64,000 nucleotides of DNA from Citreicella sp. C3M06 (GTDB taxonomy: Bacteria; Pseudomonadota; Alphaproteobacteria; Rhodobacterales; Rhodobacteraceae), in contig NZ_JAHKQA010000047.1 in the NCBI RefSeq assembly GCF_018860705.1, positions 186,001 through 250,000 of the forward strand, read 5' to 3'. A model generated the notes under the pieces. The model saw only the letters and a list, made by a program, of their open reading frames with translations. It was not told the DNA's origin and searched no databases. Made by a program: the position numbers and the translations under genes. Numbering within the stretch: position 1 is the first letter of the stretch; every line of letters starts with the position of its first letter. This document shows positions 26,932-35,862 of this stretch, in pieces.

Positions 26932-26960
26932 CTGTCATGCATTGGTCATGGTGCCGTTAC
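26932..26960 (+). promoter_or_regulatory. Pho-box-like triple repeat upstream of ugpB
   Basis: Three 7-mers at exact 11-base steps: CTGTCAT (26932), TGGTCAT (26943) and CCGTTAC (26954), each separated by 4 bases. This is the geometry of PhoB boxes (CTGTCAT plus 4 bases). It starts about 100 bases before the ugpB ATG, fitting phosphate-starvation control of glycerol-3-phosphate uptake. Confidence 0.65.
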
Positions 26961-27059
26961 AGACGCGGCCTAGGCGGTGGTCTTCATGGGGGCCCACCCC
27001 CTTGAACCCATTCCCGCCTGCCCCGTCGCGGCAAGGCCTCCAACCACCGGAGACTCTTC

Positions 27060-28370
27060 ATGAAACAGGTCATCCAGTTCACCGCCGCTGCCAGCCTGAC
27101 GCTGAGCGCGCAGGCCGCATGGGCCGAAACCGACATCACATGGTGGCACGGTATGGGCGGCCATCTGGGCGAGGTCGTTGGCGAGATCGCCAAGGGCTTC
27201 AACGAAAGCCAGGACGATTACACCATCACCCCGGTGTTCAAGGGCTCGTATGAGGAAACCCTGACCGCCGCCATCGCCGCCTTCCGCGCCGGTGAGCAGC
27301 CCAACATCGTGCAGGTGTTCGATGCCGGCGCCGCCACCGTGATCGGCGCGCAGGGCGCCACCATCCCGGTGCAGGATCTGCTGGAACAGAACGGCGTCGA
27401 TTTCGACATCACCGATTATATCGCCGGGGTGCGCTATTTCTACGCGGGCAGCGACGGCACCATGATCGGCATGCCGTTCAACTCGTCCTCGCCGGTGCTG
27501 TATTACAACCGCGACGCGCTGGCGAAGGCCGGTGTCGAGGCCCCGGCGACCTATGAAGAATTTGCGCAGATCGCCCCGGCGATCAAGGAGGCCGGCTATA
27601 CCCCGCTGGTGCAGACGCACCTACCGTGGGAATTCGTCGAGAACTTCCACTCGCGTCACAACCTGCCGTTCGCGACCAACAACAACGGCTATGACGGTGC
27701 GAGCGACACCAAGATCCTGATCAACTCGCCCGAGATGAAGATGCATTTCACGCAGGTGAAGCAATGGCTCGACGATGGGCTGTTCGGCTTCTACGGAACC
27801 TCGTGGGATGACAACAAGGCGCATTTCACCGATGGCGATGCGGCGATGTACATCGGCTCTTCGGGCGATTTCGGCGGTCTGACCGCGCTGGACCTGCCCT
27901 TTGGCTGGGCCTCGACCTACCTGCCGCACTGGGCCTCGATCACCGACGAGGGCTACCAGTCCTTCATCGGCGGCGCGGCGCTGTTCGCCATGTCGGGCAA
28001 ATCGGCCGAAGAGAACGCCGCCTCGGCCGCGTTCTTCCAGTACCTGACCTCGCCCGAGGTGCAGTACATGTGGCACCGTGAAACCGGCTATGTGCCGGTC
28101 ACCGAAGCCGCTTATGAACTGGCCAAGTCGGATGGCCACTACGACCGTTTCCCCGCCGCCGAAACCGGCATCAAGCAGCTGATGCTGCCCGCGGGCGACA
28201 ACACCCAAGGCTACCGCATGGGCTTTTACGTGCAGATCCGCGACGTCGAAAACCGCGAGCTGTCGCGCTTCCTGAACGGCGACATCAGCGTCGACGAAGC
28301 GCTTGCCAACATCGAAGCCGAAGGCAACCAGCTGCTCGAGCGTTTCGCCGCGAGCATGGCCAACAACTGA
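27060..28370 (+). CDS. ugpB: sn-Glycerol-3-phosphate ABC transporter, substrate-binding protein
   Basis: 436 residues with a Sec signal peptide (about residues 1-21, ending AQAAWA). The mature protein matches UgpB: ITWWHGMGG near the start, FNSSSPVLYYN, FVENFHSRHNLPFATNNNG, IGGAALFAMSG and WHRETGYVPVTEAAY. It binds glycerol-3-phosphate or glycerophosphodiesters in the periplasm. First gene of ugpBAEC, with an intercistronic hairpin after it that likely raises its yield over the membrane subunits. Confidence 0.93.
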   Translation: MKQVIQFTAAASLTLSAQAAWAETDITWWHGMGGHLGEVVGEIAKGFNESQDDYTITPVFKGSYEETLTAAIAAFRAGEQPNIVQVFDAGAATVIGAQGATIPVQDLLEQNGVDFDITDYIAGVRYFYAGSDGTMIGMPFNSSSPVLYYNRDALAKAGVEAPATYEEFAQIAPAIKEAGYTPLVQTHLPWEFVENFHSRHNLPFATNNNGYDGASDTKILINSPEMKMHFTQVKQWLDDGLFGFYGTSWDDNKAHFTDGDAAMYIGSSGDFGGLTALDLPFGWASTYLPHWASITDEGYQSFIGGAALFAMSGKSAEENAASAAFFQYLTSPEVQYMWHRETGYVPVTEAAYELAKSDGHYDRFPAAETGIKQLMLPAGDNTQGYRMGFYVQIRDVENRELSRFLNGDISVDEALANIEAEGNQLLERFAASMANN

Positions 28371-28389
28371 AGCCCGCAAGACTGACACG

Positions 28390-28414
28390 AACGGCGGCCC
28401 CCGTGGCCGCCGTT
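28390..28414 (+). other. Intercistronic hairpin between ugpB and ugpA
   Basis: AACGGCGGCC and GGCCGCCGTT form a perfect 10-bp stem with a 5-base loop, 20 bases after the ugpB stop. Such hairpins protect the upstream mRNA or attenuate readthrough, giving more binding protein than permease. Confidence 0.65.
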
Positions 28415-28439
28415 CCCCGTTTGCAAGGAATGCCCAACC

Positions 28440-29321
28440 GTGAAACGCGCCGCTTTCGACAATCGCTGGCTGCCGATCTTGCTGCTGTTGCCGCAGCTTT
28501 CGATCATCTGCCTGTTCTTTTACTGGCCCGCATGGCAGGCGCTGCGCTCGTCGTTCTTTCTGCAGGACCCGTTCGGCTTTGGCGAAACCTTTGTCGGCTG
28601 GGCCAATTACACCCGGCTGTGGACCAGCAGCGAATACCTGAAAAACGCCGGCTTCACCGCGATCTTTTCGCTGTCGGTGACGGGTCTGTCGCTGGCCATC
28701 GCGCTGCTGCTGGCGGTCAAGGCCGACACGGTGCTGCGCGGCGCCAAGACCTATCGCACGCTGCTGATGTGGGTCTATGCGGTGGCACCGCCAATGGCCG
28801 GGTTCATTGCGCTGATCCTGTTCAACCAGCGCTGGGGGCCGATGACCGACTTCTTCGCGATGTTCGGCTGGGACTTGCAGGTGCGGCTGGATTACTTTGA
28901 CACAGGCTTTGTCATGGTCGTTGCCTCGGTCTGGAAACAGATCCCGGTGAACTTCATCTTCTTCCTGTCGGGTCTGCAATCCATCCCGCGCGCGGTGCGC
29001 GAGGCGGCGCTGATCGACAATGCCTCCGGGTTCAGCCGGTTCTGGACCGTCACCTTTCCGCTGCTGGCGCCGACCGGGTTCTTCCTGCTGATCATCAACA
29101 TCACCTATTCGCTGTTCGACACCTTCGGGCTGATCGACACCATCCTGCGCAACAACCCCGGCGATAACCCGGTGACGCTGGTCTATCAGGTCTATCTTGA
29201 CGGGTTCCGCGGGCAGGACATCGGCGGCAGCTCGGCGCAATCGGTGGTGCTCATGGTGCTGGTGCTGGCGCTGACGATCATGCAATTCCGCCTCGTCGAG
29301 CGGCGCATCCATTACACCTGA
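28440..29321 (+). CDS. ugpA: Glycerol-3-phosphate ABC transporter, permease UgpA
   Basis: 293 residues from a GTG with AAGGA upstream. Six membrane segments and the cytoplasmic EAA loop (about residues 185-205, REAALIDNASGFSRFWTVTFPLL). It pairs with UgpE to form the channel. Family match is to the MalF-type sugar/glycerol-3-phosphate permeases, and the neighbours fix it as UgpA. Confidence 0.92.
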   Translation: MKRAAFDNRWLPILLLLPQLSIICLFFYWPAWQALRSSFFLQDPFGFGETFVGWANYTRLWTSSEYLKNAGFTAIFSLSVTGLSLAIALLLAVKADTVLRGAKTYRTLLMWVYAVAPPMAGFIALILFNQRWGPMTDFFAMFGWDLQVRLDYFDTGFVMVVASVWKQIPVNFIFFLSGLQSIPRAVREAALIDNASGFSRFWTVTFPLLAPTGFFLLIINITYSLFDTFGLIDTILRNNPGDNPVTLVYQVYLDGFRGQDIGGSSAQSVVLMVLVLALTIMQFRLVERRIHYT

Positions 29322-29328
29322 GGTTCCC

Positions 29329-30219
29329 ATGGCCGACCTGACCCAGACCGCCCCCGCCCGGACCACACGCAGCCCCATTCGCTGGGCGTCCGTGCTGGAC
29401 CACGCCATCCTGATCGCTGGCGCGGCGCTGATGATCGTGCCGCTGCTGATGATGCTTCAGATGAGCACGATCCCCGATGCGCAGGTGATGCAGCACGGCC
29501 CGTCGTTGCAGATCGGCGGTGAATTCTGGGACAACCTCCGCAAGGCGCTGTTCCAGTCCATGAGCTTTTCCGGCGAAACCACCGGCCTTACGATGTTTCG
29601 CAACTCGTTGATCCTTGGGCTTGGCTTTGCCATCGGCAAGATCGTCGTAGCGATGCTCGCGGCCTATGGCATCGTGTATTTCCGCCTGCGCTTTGCGACG
29701 CTGGCGTTCTGGCTGATCTTCACAACGCTGCTGCTGCCGCTCGAGGTGCGCATCGTGCCCAGCTACGAGATCACCCAGAAGCTGGGCCTGCTCAACAGCT
29801 GGACCGGCCTGATCGTGCCGCTGATCGCCTCGGCCACGGCGACCTTCTTCTTCCGGCAGTATTTCATGTCTGTCCCCGAAGAGCTGGTCGAAGCCGCAAG
29901 GATCGACGGCGCTGGCCCGGTCCGGTTCTTCATCGACATCCTCGTGCCGCTGTCGCGCACCATGATCGCGGCGATGTTCATCATCATGTTCGTCTATGGC
30001 TGGAACCAGTATCTGTGGCCGCTCATGGTTTCGACCCAGGAAGACAAGGTGACGCTGGTGCAGGGCATCAAGCAGATCACCCAGAGCCTCGAGGGCAACC
30101 ACATTCCCGAATACGGCCGCTCGAACGTGCTGGCGCTGCTGGCGGTGCTGCCGCCGGTGCTGGTGGTGCTGTTCTTCCAGCGCTGGTTCGTCAAGGGCCT
30201 CACCGAGTCCGACAAGTAA
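29329..30219 (+). CDS. ugpE: Glycerol-3-phosphate ABC transporter, permease UgpE
   Basis: 296 residues, six membrane segments, MalG-type. The EAA loop is at EELVEAARIDGAGPVRFFIDILVPL and the C-terminus has YGWNQYLWPLM and QRWFVKGLTESDK, typical of UgpE. It begins 7 bp after the ugpA stop. Forms the second half of the transmembrane channel. Confidence 0.93.
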   Translation: MADLTQTAPARTTRSPIRWASVLDHAILIAGAALMIVPLLMMLQMSTIPDAQVMQHGPSLQIGGEFWDNLRKALFQSMSFSGETTGLTMFRNSLILGLGFAIGKIVVAMLAAYGIVYFRLRFATLAFWLIFTTLLLPLEVRIVPSYEITQKLGLLNSWTGLIVPLIASATATFFFRQYFMSVPEELVEAARIDGAGPVRFFIDILVPLSRTMIAAMFIIMFVYGWNQYLWPLMVSTQEDKVTLVQGIKQITQSLEGNHIPEYGRSNVLALLAVLPPVLVVLFFQRWFVKGLTESDK

Positions 30220-30243
30220 GCCCTGCGGCAAAGGAAACCGAAA

Positions 30244-31287
30244 ATGGCAAATGTAACGCTGAACCAGATCCGCAAGGTCTATGGCAACGGGTTCGAGGCA
30301 GTCAAACCCTGCTCGTTCCGCATCGAGGATGGCGAATTCCTTGTTCTTGTCGGCCCGTCGGGCTGCGGCAAGTCCACCCTGCTGCGGATGATCGCCGGGC
30401 TGGAAGACATCACCGAAGGAGAGCTTTCCATCGGGGATCGGCTGGTCAACACCGTCGATCCCGCCAACCGCGACATCGCGATGGTGTTCCAGAACTACGC
30501 GCTTTACCCGCATATGACGGTGCGCAAAAACATCGGCTACGGGCTGAAGAACCGCAAGACCCCGCCCGCCGAGATCGCCCGCAAGGTCGATGAGGCGGCG
30601 GCGATGCTGAACCTTGGCGCCTATCTTGATCGCAAGCCCTCGCAGCTGTCGGGCGGGCAGCGCCAGCGCGTCGCCATGGGCCGCGCCATCGTGCGCGACC
30701 CGGCGTTGTTCCTGTTCGACGAACCGCTGAGCAACCTTGATGCCAAGCTGCGCAACCAGATGCGCATCGAGATCAAGGCCCTGCAACGCCGCCTTGGGGT
30801 GACGTCGATCTATGTCACCCATGATCAGGTCGAGGCGATGACCATGGCCGACCGCATCGTGGTGCTCAACGGCGGCGTCATCGAACAGATCGGCACCCCG
30901 TCCGAGATCTATCATTCGCCGAACTCGACCTTTGTCGCCAGCTTCATGGGCGCGCCGCCGATGAACCTTGTAAAGGCGCAGCTGGATGAGGGCACGGTGC
31001 GGCTCGATTGCGGCACCGCCGTGATGGCCGCGCCCGCCGGGCGATCCGGCCCGGTCACGCTGGGCATCCGCCCCGAGGACGTGCGCATTGGTTCGGGCGC
31101 GGCACGCTTCGATATCGCCCTGATCGAAGAGCTGGGCGCCCACCGCCTGCTGCATGGGCAGGTTGCGGGGCAGCCGTTTACCGTTCACGTCGCCAAGGAA
31201 ACGCAGGTCAGCCACGGCCCGCAGCCCATCGAACTGCCGCCGGCGGCGATGGCGCTGTTCGATACCGCCACGGGGGCGCGGCTATGA
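30244..31287 (+). CDS. ugpC: Glycerol-3-phosphate ABC transporter, ATPase UgpC
   Basis: 347 residues. Walker [11 protein letters not shown]-loop [12 protein letters not shown], signature [14 protein letters not shown], Walker [16 protein letters not shown] and switch His in THDQVEA, followed by a C-terminal TOBE-type regulatory domain (about 240-347). This is the MalK/UgpC class. Its stop overlaps the start of the following hydrolase gene (ATGA), coupling the two. Confidence 0.93.
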   Translation: MANVTLNQIRKVYGNGFEAVKPCSFRIEDGEFLVLVGPSGCGKSTLLRMIAGLEDITEGELSIGDRLVNTVDPANRDIAMVFQNYALYPHMTVRKNIGYGLKNRKTPPAEIARKVDEAAAMLNLGAYLDRKPSQLSGGQRQRVAMGRAIVRDPALFLFDEPLSNLDAKLRNQMRIEIKALQRRLGVTSIYVTHDQVEAMTMADRIVVLNGGVIEQIGTPSEIYHSPNSTFVASFMGAPPMNLVKAQLDEGTVRLDCGTAVMAAPAGRSGPVTLGIRPEDVRIGSGAARFDIALIEELGAHRLLHGQVAGQPFTVHVAKETQVSHGPQPIELPPAAMALFDTATGARL

Positions 31288-32285
31288 TCGCTGTCGTCGA
31301 TGCCCTGCCGCTGGTGAGCGACGCCGAGCGCGCGCAGCTTTTGTCCGCCCCGCGCAGCGCCGAGGCCCATCGCGAGCTGATGGCACAGGTGCCCGCGATG
31401 CGTATGGTGCAGACCGGTGGCAGCGCCCATCCCGGCCCCCTGCCCGCGACGCTTTCGGTGGTTGCATGGAACGTCGAGCGCTGCCTGTTCCCCGAGGCCA
31501 GCGCCGAGCATCTGCGCCCGCTTGCCCCCGATGTGGTGCTGCTCTCCGAGGTCGATCACGGCATGGCCCGCAGCAAACAGCGCCATACCACCGCCGCCAT
31601 GGCCGAGGCGCTGGACATGACCTATGCCTTTGGCGTCGAATTTCACGAGCTTGACCTTGGCGGCCCGACGGAACGGGCTTTCTGCGAGGATGATTTCAAC
31701 GCCTGCGGCTGGCACGGCAACGCCATCCTGTCCAAGGTGCCCTTCGAACGTGTCACGCTGATCCGGCTGGACGATCATGGCCACTGGTATTCTGCCGAAG
31801 TCGGCGCCGATCCCGAACAGCCCCGGCTGGGCGGGCGCATGGCGCTGGCCGCTGTCCTCGCCACACAGGAGGGGCCGGTCTGTGTCGTCTCGACCCATTT
31901 GGAAAGCAACGCCGATGGCGCACACCGGGCCGGGCAGATGCAGATCCTGCTTGATGGCATCGACGGTTTCGCCCCCGGTATCCCGGTGCTGATCGGCGGC
32001 GATCTGAACACCGGCAACCACGTTCCGCCGGATTTCGACTGGCGCGGCGAGCCGCTGTTCGACCTCGCCCGCCAGCGCGGCTATTCGTGGGACTTCACCG
32101 CCGATGGCATGACGACCCGCCCCAGCCTCATCACCCCCCATCCGGGCCGGGTGATGAAGCTCGACTGGTTCGCCGGGCGCGGCTTTGCGCCGCTGGATCG
32201 CAAGGTGATCGCGTCGGTTGCCGCCGATGGCACGCCGCTGTCGGATCACGATGCCGTCTGGTGCCAACTGCGCCGCGACAGTTGA
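31284..32285 (+). CDS. Endonuclease/exonuclease/phosphatase-family hydrolase in the ugp operon
   Basis: 333 residues from the ATG at 31284 inside the ugpC stop. EEP-fold metal and catalytic residues are all present: Asn63 (AWNVE), Glu89 (LLSEVDHG), His205 (STHLES), Asp240 and Asn242 (GGDLNTGN), and Asp321-His322 (LSDHDAVW). No signal peptide is seen, so it is cytoplasmic. Given the operon, it may cleave imported glycerophosphodiesters as UgpQ does elsewhere, but with an unrelated fold; sphingomyelinase-like or nuclease activity remain possible. The function is inferred from context. Confidence 0.82.
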   Translation: MIAVVDALPLVSDAERAQLLSAPRSAEAHRELMAQVPAMRMVQTGGSAHPGPLPATLSVVAWNVERCLFPEASAEHLRPLAPDVVLLSEVDHGMARSKQRHTTAAMAEALDMTYAFGVEFHELDLGGPTERAFCEDDFNACGWHGNAILSKVPFERVTLIRLDDHGHWYSAEVGADPEQPRLGGRMALAAVLATQEGPVCVVSTHLESNADGAHRAGQMQILLDGIDGFAPGIPVLIGGDLNTGNHVPPDFDWRGEPLFDLARQRGYSWDFTADGMTTRPSLITPHPGRVMKLDWFAGRGFAPLDRKVIASVAADGTPLSDHDAVWCQLRRDS

Positions 32286-32303
32286 ACAAAGCTGGCGCCG
32301 CGG

Positions 32304-33644
32304 TCAGTCGTGGGACCAGAGCGCCAGCTTGCGATCGACGGTCTTGCGCGACACGCCAAGCCGGCGCGCCGCCTCGGCCCGGTTGCCGCCGCATTGCGAC
32401 AGGATGTGCAGCATATGCCGCTGCATCACCAGATCGAGGCTTTCGATCGCCGCCGCACCGGTGACGCTGCCCTGCCCGGCAAATTCCTCGGGGAATTCGC
32501 CAAGAATGACCGAGCGTTCCAGCATATTGCGCAGCTCGCGCACATTGCCGGGCCAGTCATAGCGGCGCAGCTTCATCAGCGTGCCGTCATCCAGCGCCAG
32601 CCCCGTCATCCCCAGCGTGGCCTGAAACTGCGACAGGAACAGCGCCGCAAGGTCGGTGATGTCTTCGGAGCGTTCGCGCAGGGGGGGCATCTCGATGCGC
32701 ATGATGTTGATGCGGTGCCACAGGTCGGCCCGGAATTTGCCCGCCGCCACCAGCGCCGGAAGGTCGGCGTTGGTGGCAAAGACAAAGCGCAGATCCAGCG
32801 GGATTTCCCGCTCGCCGCCCTCGGGGCGCAGGCGCTGGTCTTCGAGCACCCGCAGCAGCGCCGCCTGAAGCGGTTCGGGCATCTGCGCCACCTCGTCAAG
32901 AAACAGCGTGCCGCCATCGGCCAGCAGCAGCAGGCCGGGGCTGGGCCGCTCGCGCCCTTCGACGGTGCCGAACAGTTCGGGCACGATGCGATCGGGCGCG
33001 ATGGCGGCGCAGTTCACCGCCACGAAGGGCCGCTCGCGCCGCGCCGAGAGCTGGTGCAAATGGCGCGCCGCCAGCTCCTTGCCGGTGCCGCTTTCGCCGG
33101 TGAACAACACCGGGGTCGGCAGCGGGGCAAGCTTTTCCAGCATGGCGCGCACCGCCAGCATCGGATCGGACTTGCCCAGCAGCTTGCCCGCGCCGCTGCC
33201 ACCGGCGTGCAATTCGCGCCGCAACAGCGCGTTGTCGCGCCGCAGCACCCGGCGATCAAGCGTGCGCGCCACCGCGCCAAGGATCTGGTTGGCGCGAAAC
33301 GGCTTCAGCACGAAATCCCCGACCCCGACCCGCAGCGCGGCAATCGCCGTATCCAGATCGGCATAGGCGGTGATCAGGATGGTCTCGGAGAACAGTCCCA
33401 GACGGCGCTGCTCTTCGAGCCATTGCAGCCCGGTGCGCCCCGGCATGATGTTGTCGATGATCACCAGATCGAAATGCCCGGTATCGAGCATCCGCGAGGC
33501 TTCGGCGGGCGATCCGGCCTGTTCCACCCGCTTGACCCGCGGGCCAAGGATCTTGGTCAGGAAATTGCGCATCCCCGGCTCGTCGTCGATCACGAGGATC
33601 GACGCGCCACCAAGTTTCCCGCCGTATTCGTCCTTGTCGCTCAT
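32304..33644 (-). CDS. NtrC/HupR-like response regulator lacking the GAFTGA loop
   Basis: 446 residues. Receiver domain (about 14-125) with acidic pocket Asp20-Asp21, phosphoacceptor Asp64 and Lys114. AAA+ domain (about 150-385) with Walker A GESGTGKE (183-190) and Walker B LFLDE (247-251). A Fis-type helix-turn-helix closes the protein (about 400-446, [16 protein letters not shown]). After ELFG (223-226) the normal GAFTGA loop is replaced by a short [11 protein letters not shown], so it should not contact sigma54. It lies 13 bp after the 41-aa gene at the end of the formate dehydrogenase operon. No histidine kinase gene is in the window. Confidence 0.9.
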   Translation of the reverse strand: MSDKDEYGGKLGGASILVIDDEPGMRNFLTKILGPRVKRVEQAGSPAEASRMLDTGHFDLVIIDNIMPGRTGLQWLEEQRRLGLFSETILITAYADLDTAIAALRVGVGDFVLKPFRANQILGAVARTLDRRVLRRDNALLRRELHAGGSGAGKLLGKSDPMLAVRAMLEKLAPLPTPVLFTGESGTGKELAARHLHQLSARRERPFVAVNCAAIAPDRIVPELFGTVEGRERPSPGLLLLADGGTLFLDEVAQMPEPLQAALLRVLEDQRLRPEGGEREIPLDLRFVFATNADLPALVAAGKFRADLWHRINIMRIEMPPLRERSEDITDLAALFLSQFQATLGMTGLALDDGTLMKLRRYDWPGNVRELRNMLERSVILGEFPEEFAGQGSVTGAAAIESLDLVMQRHMLHILSQCGGNRAEAARRLGVSRKTVDRKLALWSHD

Positions 33645-33657
33645 GGCCGCCTTCGTG

Positions 33658-33783
33658 TCAGTCGACCCTTACGTTCGGGCTGGAATACACCTCTTGCGAG
33701 GAGAACCCGAGCGATTCAAGCGTGAAATAAGCGCCGACGCCGATGATGACGATGGCGACAAACCCGCTGAGCATGGCTTTCAT
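33658..33783 (-). CDS. 41-aa single-span membrane peptide of the fdh operon
   Basis: ATG at 33783 with a strong AAGGAGG 9-10 bases upstream and a TGA at 33658-33660. It starts MKAMLSGFVAIVIIGVGAYF, one membrane helix, followed by a short polar tail ending SPNVRVD. It lies between fdhC and the response regulator gene, in the same direction. I know no family name; position suggests an accessory subunit or assembly factor of the membrane-bound dehydrogenase. It is below the size usually called automatically. Confidence 0.7.
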   Translation of the reverse strand: MKAMLSGFVAIVIIGVGAYFTLESLGFSSQEVYSSPNVRVD

Positions 33784-33829
33784 GAAAAACACCCTCCTTG
33801 AGGGGACATAGTCGTTGTGAGGCATGGCG

Positions 33830-33850
33830 AAAGGCCCGCGCGGGGCCTTT
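33830..33850 (-). terminator. Hairpin between fdhC and the 41-aa gene
   Basis: AAAGGCCC and GGGCCTTT pair around a 5-base loop just past the fdhC stop. Lacking a T-run outside the stem, it probably attenuates rather than ends transcription into the peptide and regulator genes. Confidence 0.55.
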
Positions 33851-33864
33851 CTTGGGCGTAGCGG

Positions 33865-35088
33865 TTACTCGGCGGGATCGGTCCGGATCTTGCCCGGCTT
33901 TTCTTCCTTGATCTCGTCAAGCCACAGCGAGTGGTGCTGGTGCGCCCAGTTCTCATCCACAAGGCCAGAGCCCATGGCATCATAGGCGCCTTCCATGCCC
34001 AGCGTGCCGATGTAGATGTGGCCAAGGATCACCGCCATCATCAGGAAGGCCACGATGGCGTGCCAGAGCTGCGCAAATTGCATTTCCTCTTGCGGGGCAA
34101 GGTTCACCGGCAGCGCATCAAAGCCGAACCAGCCCGGAACGCCCCAACCGTTCAGCACCTCGAACGTGTGCGAAAACAGCGGCAGTTCGAACGGGAACAG
34201 CAGCGAGATCCCGGAGACCGAAACCGAAGCGCCCAGCACGATCACCGACCAGAAGATGATCTTTTGCCCGGCGTTGAATTTCTTGGCGGGCGGGTGGTTG
34301 TTGCCGATGATGCCACCGGCCTGCTTGAACCATGTGATGTCGGTCTTGTCGGGAATATTGTGCCAGACCCACATCACGAACACCATCGTAAGGGCAATCA
34401 TGAAGGCCCAGCTGACGTTGTTGTGGATGAACTTCGAGCCGGTGAGCAGCACCGAGTTGAACTCATGACCAAAGGCAGGGATCAGGTATTTGCGCCCGAA
34501 CAGCGTGAACAGCCCGGTAAAGCCCAGCAGAATGAACGAGCCTGCCAGCACCCAATGCGCCATGCGTTCGATGAACTTGAACCGCAGCACCACGGTGCCG
34601 GCCTTGCCGCCATCGATGCGGATGCGCCCGCGGATCAGGTAGAAAACCGCCAGCACCGCAATCGTGCCCAGCAGCAGCCAGCCGCCATAGGTCCGCAGCG
34701 GCCCCTTGCGCAGGTTTTCCCACCAGATGCCGCCGGTCTGGATCAGCACATCGCCATTGGGGTTGATCGTGGAGTTGCGGATGTCGCCATCGTTAAAGCG
34801 GATCTGACGCCAGATATCGGAATCCGAAGCCCCCCCCAGCGGGCCCATGCCCGGCGCGCTCAGCGCGTCGCCGCCAAGATCTTGGCTGCGCACCGGGTTG
34901 GCGGGCTCTTCGCCGCGCTGGCGCGCGAGGATGTCTTCCAACGTCTGGCGCCCGGTGCTTGTGGCGGGGGAATCGTCGACGCTGGTGCCGGCGATGGGCT
35001 CGTCCGACGTGGGGTCGGTCTGCGCCGGGGCCGCCATCGGCAACGCCAGCAGCGTTAGGGTGAGTAGTGCCATCAGATGGCGCAGCAT
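33865..35088 (-). CDS. fdhC: Formate dehydrogenase gamma subunit, cytochrome b556
   Basis: 407 residues from the ATG at 35088 (GGGAGC upstream). An N-terminal signal-like segment (1-22, ending APAQ) and a roughly 100-residue periplasmic extension precede a cytochrome b core with four or five helices. Heme-ligand histidines sit in ERMAHWVLAGSFILLGFTG, FIHNNVSWAF, LWHAIVAFLMM and LGHIYIGTLG. It anchors the enzyme and passes electrons from the Fe-S subunit to quinone. The extension makes it longer than FdnI (about 220 residues). Confidence 0.9.
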   Translation of the reverse strand: MLRHLMALLTLTLLALPMAAPAQTDPTSDEPIAGTSVDDSPATSTGRQTLEDILARQRGEEPANPVRSQDLGGDALSAPGMGPLGGASDSDIWRQIRFNDGDIRNSTINPNGDVLIQTGGIWWENLRKGPLRTYGGWLLLGTIAVLAVFYLIRGRIRIDGGKAGTVVLRFKFIERMAHWVLAGSFILLGFTGLFTLFGRKYLIPAFGHEFNSVLLTGSKFIHNNVSWAFMIALTMVFVMWVWHNIPDKTDITWFKQAGGIIGNNHPPAKKFNAGQKIIFWSVIVLGASVSVSGISLLFPFELPLFSHTFEVLNGWGVPGWFGFDALPVNLAPQEEMQFAQLWHAIVAFLMMAVILGHIYIGTLGMEGAYDAMGSGLVDENWAHQHHSLWLDEIKEEKPGKIRTDPAE

Positions 35089-35256
35089 GGGAAGCTCCCT
35101 GGCATGTCGTTCGGAACGGCGCGGGGTCTGCATCGCAAACCCGGACACTGTGAAAATACGCGGCAGCGGCGAGGGTCTTCGCCGCTGCCCGGTTGCAGCA
35201 GATAGCGCCCTGCTGCGCGGCTGAAAGGGGGGCGACGCGCGCCCCCCGGCAAAGGC

Positions 35257-35850
35257 TTACGGAGCCTTCTTTTCATAGGCGGTGCCCCAGCCCCAGGCGC
35301 CCGAGCCAAAGCCGCGCGCCACGACGCGTTCGCGGTAGATCGCCGACACCATGTCGCCGTCGCCAGCGAGCAGGGCCTTAGTCGAACACATCTCGGCGCA
35401 GATCGGCAGCTTGCCCTCGGAGATCCGGTTGCGGCCATATTTGCGGAACTCGGCCTCAGAGCCGTTTTCCTCGGGGCCACCGGCGCAGAAGGTGCATTTG
35501 TCCATCTTGCCGCGGCTGCCGAAGTTGCCCGCTTGCGGGTACTGCGGCGCGCCAAACGGGCAGGCATAAAAGCAGTAGCCGCAGCCGATGCACAGATCCT
35601 TGGAATGCAGCACCACACCTTCGTCGGTCTGATAGAAGCAATCCACCGGGCAGACCGCCATGCAGGGCGCATCAGAGCAATGCATGCAGGCGACGGAAAT
35701 CGACCGTTCGCCCGGCTTGCCGTCTTCGATGGTCACGACCCGGCGGCGGTTGATGCCCCACGGAACCTCGTGTTCGTTCTTGCAGGCGGTGACGCAGGCG
35801 TTGCATTCGATGCAGCGTTCCGCGTCGCAGAGAAATTTAGCGCGTGCCAT
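35257..35850 (-). CDS. fdhB: Formate dehydrogenase beta subunit, four [4Fe-4S]
   Basis: 197 residues with four Cys clusters: CIECNACVTACK, CMHCSDAPCMAVCP, CIGCGYCFYACP and the split CTFC...CAEMC pair. It carries electrons from the catalytic subunit to cytochrome b. It is about 100 residues shorter than E. coli FdnH and lacks the C-terminal membrane helix, so it must be held by the other subunits. It starts 12 bp after the fdhA stop. Confidence 0.92.
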   Translation of the reverse strand: MARAKFLCDAERCIECNACVTACKNEHEVPWGINRRRVVTIEDGKPGERSISVACMHCSDAPCMAVCPVDCFYQTDEGVVLHSKDLCIGCGYCFYACPFGAPQYPQAGNFGSRGKMDKCTFCAGGPEENGSEAEFRKYGRNRISEGKLPICAEMCSTKALLAGDGDMVSAIYRERVVARGFGSGAWGWGTAYEKKAP

Positions 35851-35862
35851 GTGTGTCTCTCC

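Noticed and set aside
29278-31215. A 645-codon leftward open frame opposite ugpE and ugpC
   Set aside because: Antisense shadow; Gln/His/Arg-rich translation without a domain, while the + strand genes have full motifs.
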